Of a DNA stretch of 64,000 bases, positions 1 to 10,981 are shown piece by piece (position 1 is the stretch's first letter; each line of letters begins with the position of its first letter). The translations under genes and the position numbers were made by a program. The notes below the pieces were generated by a model. It was not told where the DNA came from and did not search any database. It saw only the letters and a program-made list of their open reading frames with translations. This DNA is from Curvularia sp. ZM96 (lineage: Eukaryota; Ascomycota; Dothideomycetes; Pleosporales; Pleosporaceae), in contig JAJGBQ010000005.1 in NCBI GenBank assembly GCA_022457065.1, forward strand, positions 1,488,001 to 1,552,000, written 5' to 3'.

Positions 1-555
1 TTCGCCACCCCTATCATCGCTGCCTCCACCGCGGCTCTCGCTGCTGCCGCTCCCGCCGTACAAAAACCCTCGGGCGTCTTCTCCCTTGTGTCCATCCGCA
101 GCTCCACTCCCATCCATGACGGCCGCCTCGCCGTCTACCAAGACGGCCTCGCCATCGGCCCCAAGCAAAACTCGACCTGCTCGGTCCAGGGCACCAACTA
201 CGCCAGCTTCACCTTGAGCGAGGACGGTGGTCTCTACCTCTACACCGACAACCCTCCAGCGCAAGCCTACGTCGATCTCACCGAGGAGGGCGCCGGCCGT
301 CTTCGCTTCTCGACTGGTGTCCAGCCCATCGACCCCAAGTACAAGCGCGGCCCCTTTGAATTCATCCAGGGCCAGCTGTTCTTCCGCGACGGCGACAAGG
401 ACATTAGTTTCCAGGCCTGCGGTCTTCACGGTGGTGAGGGCTACGAGGTCCTCCTCAAGCCCAATGAGGAGCTCGCGGGCCCCTCTTGCATTCCTTTCGC
501 CGCCTTTGTCTCGGAGGAGAACCCACCTATCAAGTGCGTCTACAACGACTTGTAA
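1..555 (+). CDS. PhiA-like secreted cell-wall protein, 5' end outside window
   Basis: The frame is open from base 1 to TAA at 553-555, so the start codon lies left of the window. The first readable residues are an Ala-rich hydrophobic stretch (ATPIIAASTAALAAAAPAV) that looks like the end of a signal peptide. The body has the layout of the fungal PhiA cell-wall family: FSLVSIRSSTPIHDGRL, then a Gly/Tyr-rich beta-type region with YLYTDNPPAQAYVD, and cysteines in NSTCSV, QACGLHG and PSCIPF. The family is linked to conidium or phialide wall structure, and the product would be secreted and wall-associated. About 184 residues are visible, close to the usual family length of about 185-200, so only the first few residues are missing. 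A GTG at 88 is not the real start, because coding continues upstream in the same frame. Family assignment is from recall and moderately sure. Confidence 0.75.
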   Translation, partial: FATPIIAASTAALAAAAPAVQKPSGVFSLVSIRSSTPIHDGRLAVYQDGLAIGPKQNSTCSVQGTNYASFTLSEDGGLYLYTDNPPAQAYVDLTEEGAGRLRFSTGVQPIDPKYKRGPFEFIQGQLFFRDGDKDISFQACGLHGGEGYEVLLKPNEELAGPSCIPFAAFVSEENPPIKCVYNDL

Positions 556-1620
556 ATAATGAACACTCCTGAAACCGGACATGAGAAAGACCAGAGGAGG
601 AATATGAAATCAATGTGAATAGCCTTTAGAGAAATAACGTATTGTCGTAATGATTAGAATAATACAAACACTTTTTTGCTCACGCATATTTCCGATTCCC
701 CTTGTTTCCCTTTCTCTCTTGCCACACTGAGATTTCCCTCTTTTCTGTTTTTACTGTACAAGTTTGTCAACTTTGCAAACACACATCTCGTATCCACAAC
801 TTTCCCCACATTCGTATCATTAAGATTGTCACTTAACACGTACACGATACGAAAGCGAGCGTTCGTATATCTAGCCAAGTAAAAACGCTCAAATGCGGAC
901 CCGAGTTGAGCTTAACACGACGTCATATACACACAAACTTCTCACATGATGCAATGCCTCCCTAGCAAAAGCACGCTATATGAGAATAAAGGAAAGGAAC
1001 AGCATAGATATCTCGTATTCGGCATTTTTTTTTGGTTGCCCCACTGAGAGAGTGTTGGCATCGGAGTCTTCACCCCTCCTGATTTGGTATATGGAGAGGG
1101 GGAAAAGAAGTAGGGCTGGGAACGAGGGATTATAGTGCTGGATGGAAATCATTACTACTTTGTCCATGACTGCACTGTTTAAAAAATAAGTGGTGCTGGA
1201 TATAAGTGAGGCTAACCGTTGCCATCTTCATCGGCACGGAGGACCTCTATATCCCTAGATCCCAGTGACCTGAGTAGAAAATCAACGATTTCTTTGTTCC
1301 CATTTGCCCAGGTAAACCTTGCGGATCCGACATATTGGGTTTGTGTTTTTATTGACAGACAGAAAGTAGAAAGAAAGAACAGTAAGCGCGTAGGGGAGGC
1401 GGAAGTGCGGGAAGTGAATTTTTCGGACCGTGGAGAAACGCCGGCGATCGCGATACAGAGATGCTAAACTTAGTAGCTACTCGGTGGGGACAACTGCCAT
1501 TGTGAGGAAGAAGGATGAAAAAAGAAATAAATAAAAGGATGACGATGGTGATGTCACATGAGAGAGAGCAAGCCGATACACGAGGTCAAGAGAAAATCTT
1601 TGTCTAGCTCTCTCCAAGTG
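556..1620. other. intergenic, no gene recognised
   Basis: This AT-rich spacer lies between the PhiA-like gene and the convergent gene that ends at 1621. Short open frames occur on both strands, but none has a recognisable product or coding-like composition. It probably holds the two 3' untranslated regions. Confidence 0.5.
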
Positions 1621-3161
1621 TTATTCCGACTTGAGCTTGATCTTGCTGCTTTCTCTAGCAGTGGCCTGCGTCATAATCAAAACCGACGCAACGGATGCAA
1701 TAGAGCCGAAAAAGGCGACCATGGAGCTCCAGCCAGGATTAAGTAGTGGATAGAGAATGACAGAAATGACCGCGAAGACAAGACCTAGCGTGAAGAATCC
1801 CCACATGAGACTGTAGGCCGGTGAGAACCATGACTTCTTGAGCAGAGGCACTACCATGATGATGTTGCCCATGACGGCCATGATGCTAGCTTGGACCAAG
1901 TACCAGAAATCTGCGTCTCGGATGCTACCTACGGCGTTGTCCTGCATGGATATTGCGAAGGCTTTATAACCGGGAATAATGGCGGCTATGATGAAGAGGA
2001 GAATCAGGGCTATCAGTGTTGCGGCTTCCTAGTTCGACATTTTAGTCTCATGCATAGTGTAAAAGAAGGAGGGAAACGGAGACTGATGTTACCATTTGCC
2101 GACCCGTTTGTTCATCCTCGGATGAGGTTGAAGGCTCTTCGGGAGTGACTGAAGGTGAGCGTAAGGGTCGCTCTAGCAAGGAGACTAGCAATTGATGGGT
2201 GCCATCGAGATTGGATGACGCGTTGTCCCAAATACTGTCCAAGATTGCTATTCTAGCATCGATTCCATCCATGATTGGGCTAATGTCTTCCGCGTCATCG
2301 CCCTGTAAGAGGGCCACTTCATCAAGGAGGCGGCGCCGCCCATCAAGGAGATCGAGTTTTGCGCTGTGCAATACGCGCAGGACAACATCTCCAATGAGAG
2401 CGCTTGAATTGGCTTTCCACATCAGAAAAATGTCAGCCATGAACTCCCAATAAGGTATTTCCAAGGCGTCCTGCAGATAGTGTAGAATCTCGTGATCGCG
2501 TCGTTGGGTGATGGTGAAGCTTGGATTCAGTGGGCCACGCCATGTAGCACTTGCACTCTGCTCACAAAAGCGACCTAGATCACCGACATCCGCAGAGCCA
2601 GGGTCTTCCTGTTTGTTCTGCATCTTAGCTAGCGTCTTGCGGGCATCTTCAAGTAGTTTGTGGATATGCTCCTTGTCGAAGCGAAGTACGACAAGTTGAA
2701 AATAACCCGCAAAGCCACGATCTAGAAAATGGGTGACCATGGCAATCTGAAGGAGCCTCGATTTGATTTTTCGATTTTTGACAATCTTATATGGAGCAAA
2801 GCATCTGACTTGCAAATGTTTAGGGGTCTGGTTTCTGTTAGACAATTTCCTCTATTCCACTCGTCAAGTGTTCTGGGGGTGGGCTTACGCTTCTCCCAAC
2901 TTGGAACTCAGCGCTTTTTGCAAGAGCATCTACGGTCAACATGTCCAAGAGTTGTTTCTTTGGCACCAGGCTTCCTAAAACCGGCAGGCTTTCGGAAGTA
3001 ATCGTGTAACCTGATATTTCTGTGTGATCAAAATCAAAATCCAAAGAGTCCCCAGAATGACAAATTCCTGAAATCGGCATATTCCCTACGAGCAGTGCTG
3101 TTTGCTTGTTCCCCACCGTGACGACGAAGGGTATGTTCTCTACAGGCTTTCGAGTAGACAT
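1621..3161 (-). CDS. hypothetical membrane protein, three exons, four C-terminal helices
   Basis: I reconstruct exons 3161-2889, 2827-2093 and 2028-1621, all joined in phase 0, giving about 471 residues. The introns use GTAAGC...CAG (2888-2828) and GTAACA...TAG (2092-2029). The N-terminal exon is a soluble beta-rich segment with FVVTVGNKQTALLVGNMP and FDFDHTEISGY. The middle exon is mostly helical (RFDKEHIHKLLEDARKTLA, AKLDLLDGRRRLLDEVALL). The last exon has four hydrophobic helices, starting with LIALILLFIIAAIIPGY and ending in a charged tail with a TAA stop at 1621. This shape, a soluble domain followed by a C-terminal helix bundle, resembles many uncharacterised Pleosporales proteins. I do not recognise a named family. 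The exon-2 acceptor could instead be the CAG further in, near 2750, which would drop about 25 residues. The true start may lie upstream, because coding-like peptide continues before 3161. Confidence 0.6.
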
Positions 3162-3208
3162 GATGTTGGTTGTGACTGTAGACTGATTTGCGTGAAGCGC
3201 GATGGGGT

Positions 3209-3838
3209 CTAGTATGCCGTGATGGTCCCAAAGAACTCCCTTAAATCTTCTATATGATTGGTCGCAATTTGGGGTTTTGCCGTTGGTGGATCGGATGTCT
3301 CGAGATGAACCACCCAGATATCAGGAGTCCAGGTGGTGGCAGTAGATGCTGTCTTTTACGTTGTGAAGAAGAAGCAATAATTTTCACCATGTAAATTAGG
3401 CTGCCTCGGGGGAAGGACAGGAGAAAGAATAAGACTGAGAATTGATAAGTGCTTGCCTTGGAGTTTGCTTCGCCTCTACGTGACACTTTGTGGCTGCAGG
3501 ACTGCGCCTCAATGACGCAGGACGATGCATGGTCATATTCACGGTTGAGGCACTGGCTGACCGAAGGAAAGAGTGAGACGAGAAGCCGTGACAACTAGCT
3601 GAGAAGAGATCGATAGAGGAGACACGTCGAGACTGTTCGTTTACGAACACTTGCTCGTGCTGTTACCTTGTCAGTATATGCATCTTCAGGGTAAAGAGCC
3701 AGGATTGGCACGCCTCTTGGCAACAACATGATGCACAAGGCTGAGCGCACGTCGACGGCTCTCTTCCAACACGCGCACACAGTGCAGTTGAGACAGTGCA
3801 TTCCGAAGGTGATGAGGCAGAACAGAGACCAAGCGACG
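3209..3838 (-). CDS. possible extra exons or separate small gene, 5' end unresolved
   Basis: Three minus-strand segments look coding and join in phase. The segment 3838-3667 has a hydrophobic run with SLFCLITFGMHCLNCTVCAC and then ILALYPEDAYTDK, ending at a GTAACA donor. The segment 3552-3457 (CLNREYDHASSCVIEAQ) would end at a GC-type donor, GCAAGC. The segment 3352-3209 reads TPDIWVVHLETSDPPTAKPQ and then EDLREFFGTITAY, followed by a TAG stop. I could not find a convincing first exon, although ATGCCGCGC near 3930 is a candidate start. The pieces are either a small gene just upstream of the 3161 start or the real 5' part of that gene. The function is unknown. Confidence 0.35.
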
Positions 3839-3935
3839 CTTTGAAATTCAGGTTAGATGAGTTGGTCGGACGAGTTTGTTTATCTGGGTTGATGTTGAAG
3901 AGAGGCTCGATGGAAACAGTGCGCGGCATGATGAT

Positions 3936-6233
3936 GTGGCTGGAGGAGTGAAGGAGAGACAAGAGGTTAGACTACGGGCTCTTTAGTTTGTTTGTGTATT
4001 TGTTTATTTGTTGACTTGCCGACTCAGGTGGAGCAAGGCAAGCGTAGATGTTTACACCTTCCCTGGGAGCATATGCGCACGTGACTAGAAACTGAACAAT
4101 CCCCCACATTATGCTGCTGGTAATGCCATGGATGGCTCATATGTGTGCAACCATGTGTATGGTAACTGTTCAGGGCATTGTGATGGCGAGAATCTTAAAA
4201 CTAGTTCTATTAAACATCACGACATCCAGCAGTGGGTTATCGGGAAATAGATAGTGGGGCTCTGGACTATAACGCGGAGATCAAATACGTCAACATTTCC
4301 TGGATGGAGTCACGACCTAGACAAAGAAGGCGTTCTTTATACATGCACAGCCAGCCTGCCGAGACAGATTTAAGACAAGAGGTGGTAGTCAGTGTTTGAA
4401 AGGCATCGGCGGAATGAGTGGGTATGTATACGACGTGCTGATTGTTGATGGTTACGCGTTCGCATGCGCTACCTAGGTGGGGCTGCAACAGCCACAGCTT
4501 GGAAAGATGACGATCTTCAGGGTCAGCCTTGGAGAGCAGTTGGATGAGGCTGGGCGGCACACGAATCGATAAAGTAGTCAGCAAGCAAGCGGGTGCCTCG
4601 TGGATTTGCGCAATGGCTGATCCCGCGTTTCAGATTGCCGTACAACGTTCGCAGGCAGATTGAACGCGCGTAGAGGCTGACGGGTTGACCAAGGCCTTTG
4701 TGGTTGGGGCACTGGCTGGCAATGGATTGAGGACAAGCAAGAACAGGCGGTTTTCTGGTCTCCTAACGGAAAGCGGAATGCAGGATGATGTGTGCTGACG
4801 GTGTGACAGGAGTCGGGTGCAGGCTAAGGGTTGGCCCAGGTGAACTAGAGAAGGCGCAGCAATATTGAACGGCCACCACGACGTTGGCCGGCTGCCGTGT
4901 CGAGTAGGAGAGGGCATCGTCGACTCGGACAGCCCAAGGCGAGCATTACAGAGGGCGGGAGTGATTGGCTGACAGCAGCAGCAGCTTGGCGCCAGACTGG
5001 TTTTGGGAGAGCGTGGGAGCAGCCATCCGCCAGTCCCGATGCACGGATGGGGTCGTTGTCCAGACCTGTCGCGCCGCAGAATCGGGCAGCGCATAATGTT
5101 GACATTTGCCTGACGCAGGCCTGCCGGGCAGCCGCGGGCGCGAGGCTGCGGTTCAAGTGAAGGCTGTCTGCGCACACCAGCTGCTCACAGCATGCGTCGA
5201 GAGGGTGGCAGGCGTGTTCCCCGAGCGGATACGAAGGGCTGGGCAGCGCGGCCAAAGCGGTCTGCAGCGAGGGCGGTAATTGGCCGTCCGAAATTGTTCC
5301 TGCGTGCGAGTGTGGCGAAGCAGCCGGACGGTCCTGTCGCCGCCCGCCCCTGCACCTGGCCCGGCCGGTGTTCCAGGTGAAGGGTGGCCGTGGTGGTGAA
5401 GTTGGAGATTGCAGGGCCTCTGTTTTTAGCAGCACCGCGCAGGGGCGGCGACGGCGAGGCATGCGACAGTGCGGGTGCCCGTCTAAGTGCGTTAGCAATG
5501 TACAGAATAGTCCATTCATGGATGCGTAAGAACGGTACATACGGAGTACATGGATGCATGCATCATACGAACCGCTCTAGGGCTGGCTGGGCAGTCAGCA
5601 AAGGCTGGGCCGGGGCGTGCAGGAGCCGCGCGTATTCGACTGTGGCCCACCTGCCAGCGTCTGAGGATGCCCGCCGTGCTCCCCTGAGGCCAGTCCGCTT
5701 TGGCGCATGGGCCTGGCCTGTCCCTCGCTCCTCACACTCATGCCCACTCTTTCGCACACTCGCTCTGCTTCAGGCTCCCCAAAACACTTCTCCTCCGTCC
5801 GGCGGCGCCTCAAAGAATCTGTCCTGGGTTTGCGTGCAAGTGGCAACGCCCGCTGATCGCTGCCCGTCCCATCGTTTGACCTTGTCCTGCTGCACCTGCT
5901 AGCTGCTAGCCTCCTTGTCCCCAGCCAAGACCCGCCGCCTCGCTCCTGCCCTGTTTCCCTCCCCGTCGCCCACCCCAGCGCAACCACCCTCATTCTCGAC
6001 ATCATCACCACCCACCACCGCCACCCCGTTTGTCGTTCTCGACTGCCGCTCGCTCCTCCCCATACCCCAACACCGTCCCCGACTTACGCTCGCTGCACGA
6101 GGTTCGCTCGCCGCTGGTCTGGCCGACCAACCCTCGCGGTACTCGTCAGGAGTACACCCGCCCGCGCCTGAGGCACACTGCCTCGCCCTACGTAATACAC
6201 ACGACCACCAACACCAACCCCAAAAACACCACC
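3936..6233. other. long intergenic region, GC-rich in its middle
   Basis: This is about 2.3 kb between the divergent gene upstream and the Flc-like gene at 6234. From about 4,600 to 5,900 the sequence is GC-rich, and several frames stay open on both strands with Arg/Ala/Pro/Ser-rich products. That is what high GC alone produces. The last 250 bases are C-rich and pyrimidine-rich, typical of a strong fungal promoter or 5' leader. No domain, RNA gene or repeat is recognisable. Confidence 0.5.
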
Positions 6234-8519
6234 ATGAAGTTCTCCCTCTCCCAGTCGCTGCTATGGCTTGCCGCCGCCGCCGCGCCCCTCGTCTCCGCTG
6301 AGCGCATCATCGAGTCCAAGTCGCTCAACCCGTGCATGGCCAACTCGTCCTTCTCCGCCACCCTCTTCAATGTTGCCTTCACCCCCAACAACCGCAGTTT
6401 GGGCTTCAAGATTGAGGGAATCTCAAACATCGCCGGCAAGATCGAGGCCGACATCGAGCTGCTCGTCTACGGCTACTCGGCCATGAACCAGAAGCTCGAC
6501 CCCTGCGGTCAGGAGGAGCTCGAGGGCATGTGCCCCATGAACGCCGGTCCCTTGACAATCAAGTCCAACATCGACATCAGCCAGGACATCATGGCCGCCA
6601 TTCCAGGTAAGCTCTCCGCCCTCTCTATGGCCCTGGCCGCTGTCTAACCCCCTCGCAGGCATCGCATACACCATTCCGGATCTCGACGCTGTGGTCCGAG
6701 TTAAGATCAAGGACCAGGTAACCCATGTCCAACTCGCTTGCGTAGAGGCAGAGCTGTCCAACGGCCATTCCGTCGACCAAAAAGCCGTCGCTTGGGTCAC
6801 GGCCGTGATAGCAGGCTTGGGCTTAATGGCGTCTGCCATTACGTCCGGTCTGGGTCACTCCAACACGGCCGCTCACGTGGCTGCAAACGCCATGTCGCTC
6901 TTCGGTTACTTCCAGGCTCAGGCTTTCATCGGTCTCTGCGGTGTTCCCCTCCCCCCCATTGTCGCTTCTTGGACCCAGAACTTCCAGTGGACCATGGGTA
7001 TCATCCGCGTCAACTTCCTCCAGAAGATGGCAACATGGTACCAGCGCGCCACCGGCGGAACGCCTACAACCTACCTCTCGCAACTGTCGTACATTTCCGT
7101 CGAGGTCCAGAAGAAGATGAGGGTCAAGCGTGCCATCGACTTCACCACGGGAGCCGTCGGCCGTCTCATCGCACGTAGTAACGCTGCTGCTACCGAGGCC
7201 CAGGCGGGTGGAGACCGTGTCGTCCTCCACGGTGTTGCCCGTGTCGGCTTCAAGGCCAAGATTGAGACGACCAACATCTTCTTCACCGGCTACACCTTCT
7301 TTGTCATCTTCATTCTCTTCACTGTCATTGGTGTTGTCACCTTCAAGTACATCTGTGAGGCGCTCGTCAAGGCCGGCAAGATGAAGAGCGACAAGTTTGT
7401 TGACTTCCGCAACGGCTGGCAGACTGTGCTTAAGGGCATTCTCTTCCGTGTTGTCCTCATTGGCTTCCCCCAGATGATGGTCCTGAGCTTCTGGGAGCTG
7501 ACACGCCGCGATTCTGTCGGCTTAGTTGTTTTGGCCATCCTCTCCATGCTGACCATGCTCGGTATACTTGCATGGGCGTCTTCCAAGGTGGTCCGCATCG
7601 CCCAGCGTTCTATCGCCATGCACAAGAACCCCGCCTACATCCTCTACTCGGACCCTGTAGCGCTCAACAAGTGGGGTTTCCTCTACGTCCAGTTCAAGGC
7701 TGCTGCTTACTGGTTCATCATCCCGTGGCTTGCATATCTGTTCATCAAGGCCATGTTCGTCGGCCTTGCTCAGGGCAGCCCCAACGTTCAAGGCTTTGCC
7801 ATTGTCATCATCGAGGCTGTCCTCCTTGTTGCTGTATCCGTCATGCGCCCTTGGATGGACAAGAAGACCAACGGTTTCAACATTGCCATTGCCGCCGTCA
7901 ACTTCCTCAGCGCGTTTTTCTTGCTCATGTTCACTGAGATCTTCAAGCAACCCGTAAGTTATCATTTGTGCTCTTCTTGGTCGTATTCAAACTAACATGT
8001 GTTCAGACTATTGTCACTGGTGTCATGGGTGTCATCTTCTTCGTCGTCAACGCCGCCTTCGCTCTCATCCTCCTTCTCATGCTTCTCGTCTCGTCTGGAT
8101 TTGCCCTCTTCACCAAGAACCCCGATACCCGCTATCAGCCAATGCGCGACGACCGTGGCTCCTTCATCAAGTCGCAGACCCAGTTGACCACCGAGCTTGA
8201 TGCTCTAGGCGCGACTGCCCGCGGTGAGGGCAAGGGCACCCACCCAAACAGTGGATCTCGTAGCCGCATCGATGATGACGATGACTACTACACCGAGGAG
8301 CAGCGACAAATGGCCACCAAGGAGGGTGGTTTCGGCGAGCACTATGCACCCGCACCACCACGAAGTGCTAGTGGCGACGGAAGCGCTCCCTCGGCGCCCC
8401 CATCCTTCTACGACCGCCGCAGCCCAGCACCGTCATACCGACCTGGCAGCAATGGCCAGCAGTATCGCCAAGCAAACAACGCGAGCCCATGGCAACGAGG
8501 CGCAGGATATGAACATTGA
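6234..8519 (+). CDS. Flc/TRP-like membrane protein (ML-like domain plus TRP-type helices)
   Basis: Exons 6234-6606, 6659-7953 and 8007-8519 join in frame to about 726 residues. Both introns have clear donors (GTAAGC, GTAAGT), and the second has a CTAAC branch point at 7992. The protein starts with a signal peptide (MKFSLSQSLLWLAAAAAPLV), then an extracytosolic ML-like domain with paired cysteines (LNPCMANSSF, LDPCGQEELEGMCPM). About nine to ten membrane helices follow, and the tail is cytosolic, acidic and Pro/Ser-rich (DDDDDYYTEEQ near residue 640). This order is that of the fungal Flc family (TRP_N plus TRP domains). Yeast members are ER and plasma-membrane proteins tied to FAD import, calcium homeostasis and cell-wall integrity. 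The ATG at 6234 is chosen because a signal peptide begins there and the context is ACCACCATGA. Which paralogue it is cannot be told. Confidence 0.92.
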
Positions 8520-10981
8520 CGCCAGAGCGAGCACGAGGAGCAAGTGGGCCAAATTATCGATTCGTATAAGCGCTCCTCGGCCGCTCAGCATCAGCAACAA
8601 CAACAAAATCAACAAAACAGATACTAAGCTATCTTTGCGCCCCTGTGCATATCTTGGGTATCCATACTACAATATATTGTAATCATCAATCGACTCGGGT
8701 TCTGCATGGACCAGTGCAAATGGGCACGACTAGACCTTTGCCATTATGAAAGGCGGCGTTTTCGTCTTGGACATGTCTCTGCATCCAGTTGGATAGAGCT
8801 GCGCCATGTCGCTCTTTTTCTTTACGAGCGATTTGCATGGAGGAGGATAATATTACCTGTATATTCGCCTTGCATATGCGTAATTGTCCATTTTTACCTC
8901 GTGCACCAGTTTCTGTACTTTCCTTGCGTATGGGTATTTAGGAGTTTCCTTTGTTTCAACATGGCGCGTCAACGGGATCAGCCTTTTTTTGAGCTTTTGC
9001 CTTTTTTTTATTGATATCAAACATGTGTACGCACATGTTCTGTTGCTGCAAGCTGCTGAGTAGGCGAGAGCGAGGTGAGAGAGATAGACCGATGCAGAGA
9101 AGAAATCCAATTGTTCAAAATAGATTGCCTGAACCTACCATGGTGCAAAGCGGTCGATCTTGGCCTGTCAATAAAACCTACCAGATACTCTTGAGGTTGA
9201 TGTTCCTAGTGCAAGTTTGGTACAGGCCCCACTTCTTATGCATAACGGTTATCTTAAAGGATAGATGGCGAACTGTCCAATCTCGGCTATGTCCTGTCAA
9301 CATTCTGGTTATGCAGTATCCTCCATGGCAGTTTCAGTGTTGGGGTGGGGGAAGGCCAAGCTCTGACAGCGGGTGAGTGTGTTGATCGGCAGATGCCTTG
9401 ATGCATGACTTGGTAGCTTCCGCATGGTCCGCTATAGCTCTCTTCCCATGCAACGACTACTTGCTCTCGCACTCAATGAGTCTGCATTACTACGTCAGCG
9501 AAAAATACCTCCTCTAGTCCGACGGCGTGATCGCCGAGTGCAATTGACGCTGCAGCATCGAATGAGCAAAAAACGCTGGTTTGACTCAGTCTTGCCGCTG
9601 CCATTCGATGTTGATTACGATAACAAAACTGATGATGACGACGATGGACAACACACCAGGCATGCCTGCGATGCAGAACCTGACTCTTTACATGCCACCG
9701 GGCACAACGACGTCGTCCCTCAATTCCACCATTGGGCTGCGAGAGAAAAGCATCCCAATCACTACGTCACTGGCAACCATGCTTGCCCTCGGACGGTACG
9801 GCAACCAAACAATACACCAACGACAGAACCAACGGCAAGCTAGCGATACCTCACGGCTCCACATGCTTCTCCGCGATCCCATGACTTTGACAATTGTGCA
9901 GTAAGCTCCACATGCTCCAGTCAGCCACAACGTCACACAAGCATGCCGGCATACAAAAACATACCGGAATTTGGCCGAGTGAGCATCCAGAGACCCTCCC
10001 GTACATACGTACACACACATCAAGTCTTCCGGTGTCATTCAAACAGAACCGCCAAGCAGACTGATCTAGCCGGGGCATGCGAGGCAGGGCAGGTAGACCG
10101 CAAAGAGGAACGAATCCCCCTTTGCAAAAGGCGACGTTCCGTGGTCCAATCAAACGACGCACGTTCCCACGCACCGGATGAGTGATTGGAGATTCGATGC
10201 CAAGTGATGCGCGCCATGTACGCTACAACCATCCAACTAGCTGCGACCATGGCCCAGGTGGGAAAGACGGGTGAATAGGGTGCGACTGTGAATTCCCCGA
10301 TGCGCCTGCAGAGAGAGCAGTTTTTGTCTTTTATCCCCCTGCGAATCTTATTCTAGCCAACGCCTGGCCTGAGATTGCGCGGGGCTGCCCACGCGCTGAT
10401 TAGCCCTGCCTACCATCCCGAATCCGATGGGTAGGTGCGTGTATGGGTGTCACCCGTCGTCCCCCGCAGGCCTTTTATGCTTATAGACCGTTTGCAACTC
10501 CGATCCTTTTTTTTCTGTCATCTGTCTGATACATCTCCCTTTCTTCGTCTTTTTCTCCCTGCTGCGCATAACGCGCGCAGCACCGCCATCTTTCTGAAAC
10601 CGTCGAAAATGTTTTCTGGCTACTATCTGATAGGACGTGCCCGCGTGTATTAGTGGAGGCGGCTCCTTATCTGTTGTACCACTACCTGTATCATTTATTA
10701 CTTTCTCGCTTTCGCTGTTAGGCCGCTTAATCCGATTGCGGAACCAGGGACCACGATAAAATAACGCGAAGCCGGAGTGGTTCGGCTTTACACGTTCCCT
10801 CTCTTGATTTTCCAAACTCCGGCCATTGTTTCGCCCCGGTTCTTTGGCAACTCTACGCTTGCATTGCGTTTCAGGATTCAGCAAAAAGGACTTGACACGA
10901 TACACGCGCGCATTGTAACCGCACAGTGATACTTGTCAGGCTTGAAGCATTGTCAAGTCACAGATCTTCTGGAAACGAAAT
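8520..10981. other. intergenic region, no supported gene
   Basis: This is 2.46 kb between the Flc-like gene and the kinase gene. The first 200 bases are probably 3' untranslated sequence. Overlapping open frames around 9,420-9,900 on the plus strand have no recognisable domain and look like chance frames. The 700 bases before 10982 contain alternating pyrimidine tracts and are likely promoter. Confidence 0.45.

Noticed and set aside
4630..5902. Long overlapping open frames on both strands (up to 231 codons)
   Set aside because: The region is GC-rich, which keeps many frames open by chance. Products are Arg/Ala/Pro/Ser-rich without domains or splice logic.
9424..9904. Plus-strand frames of 107 and 139 codons
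   Set aside because: They overlap each other in different frames and have no recognisable domain, splice structure or upstream signal.
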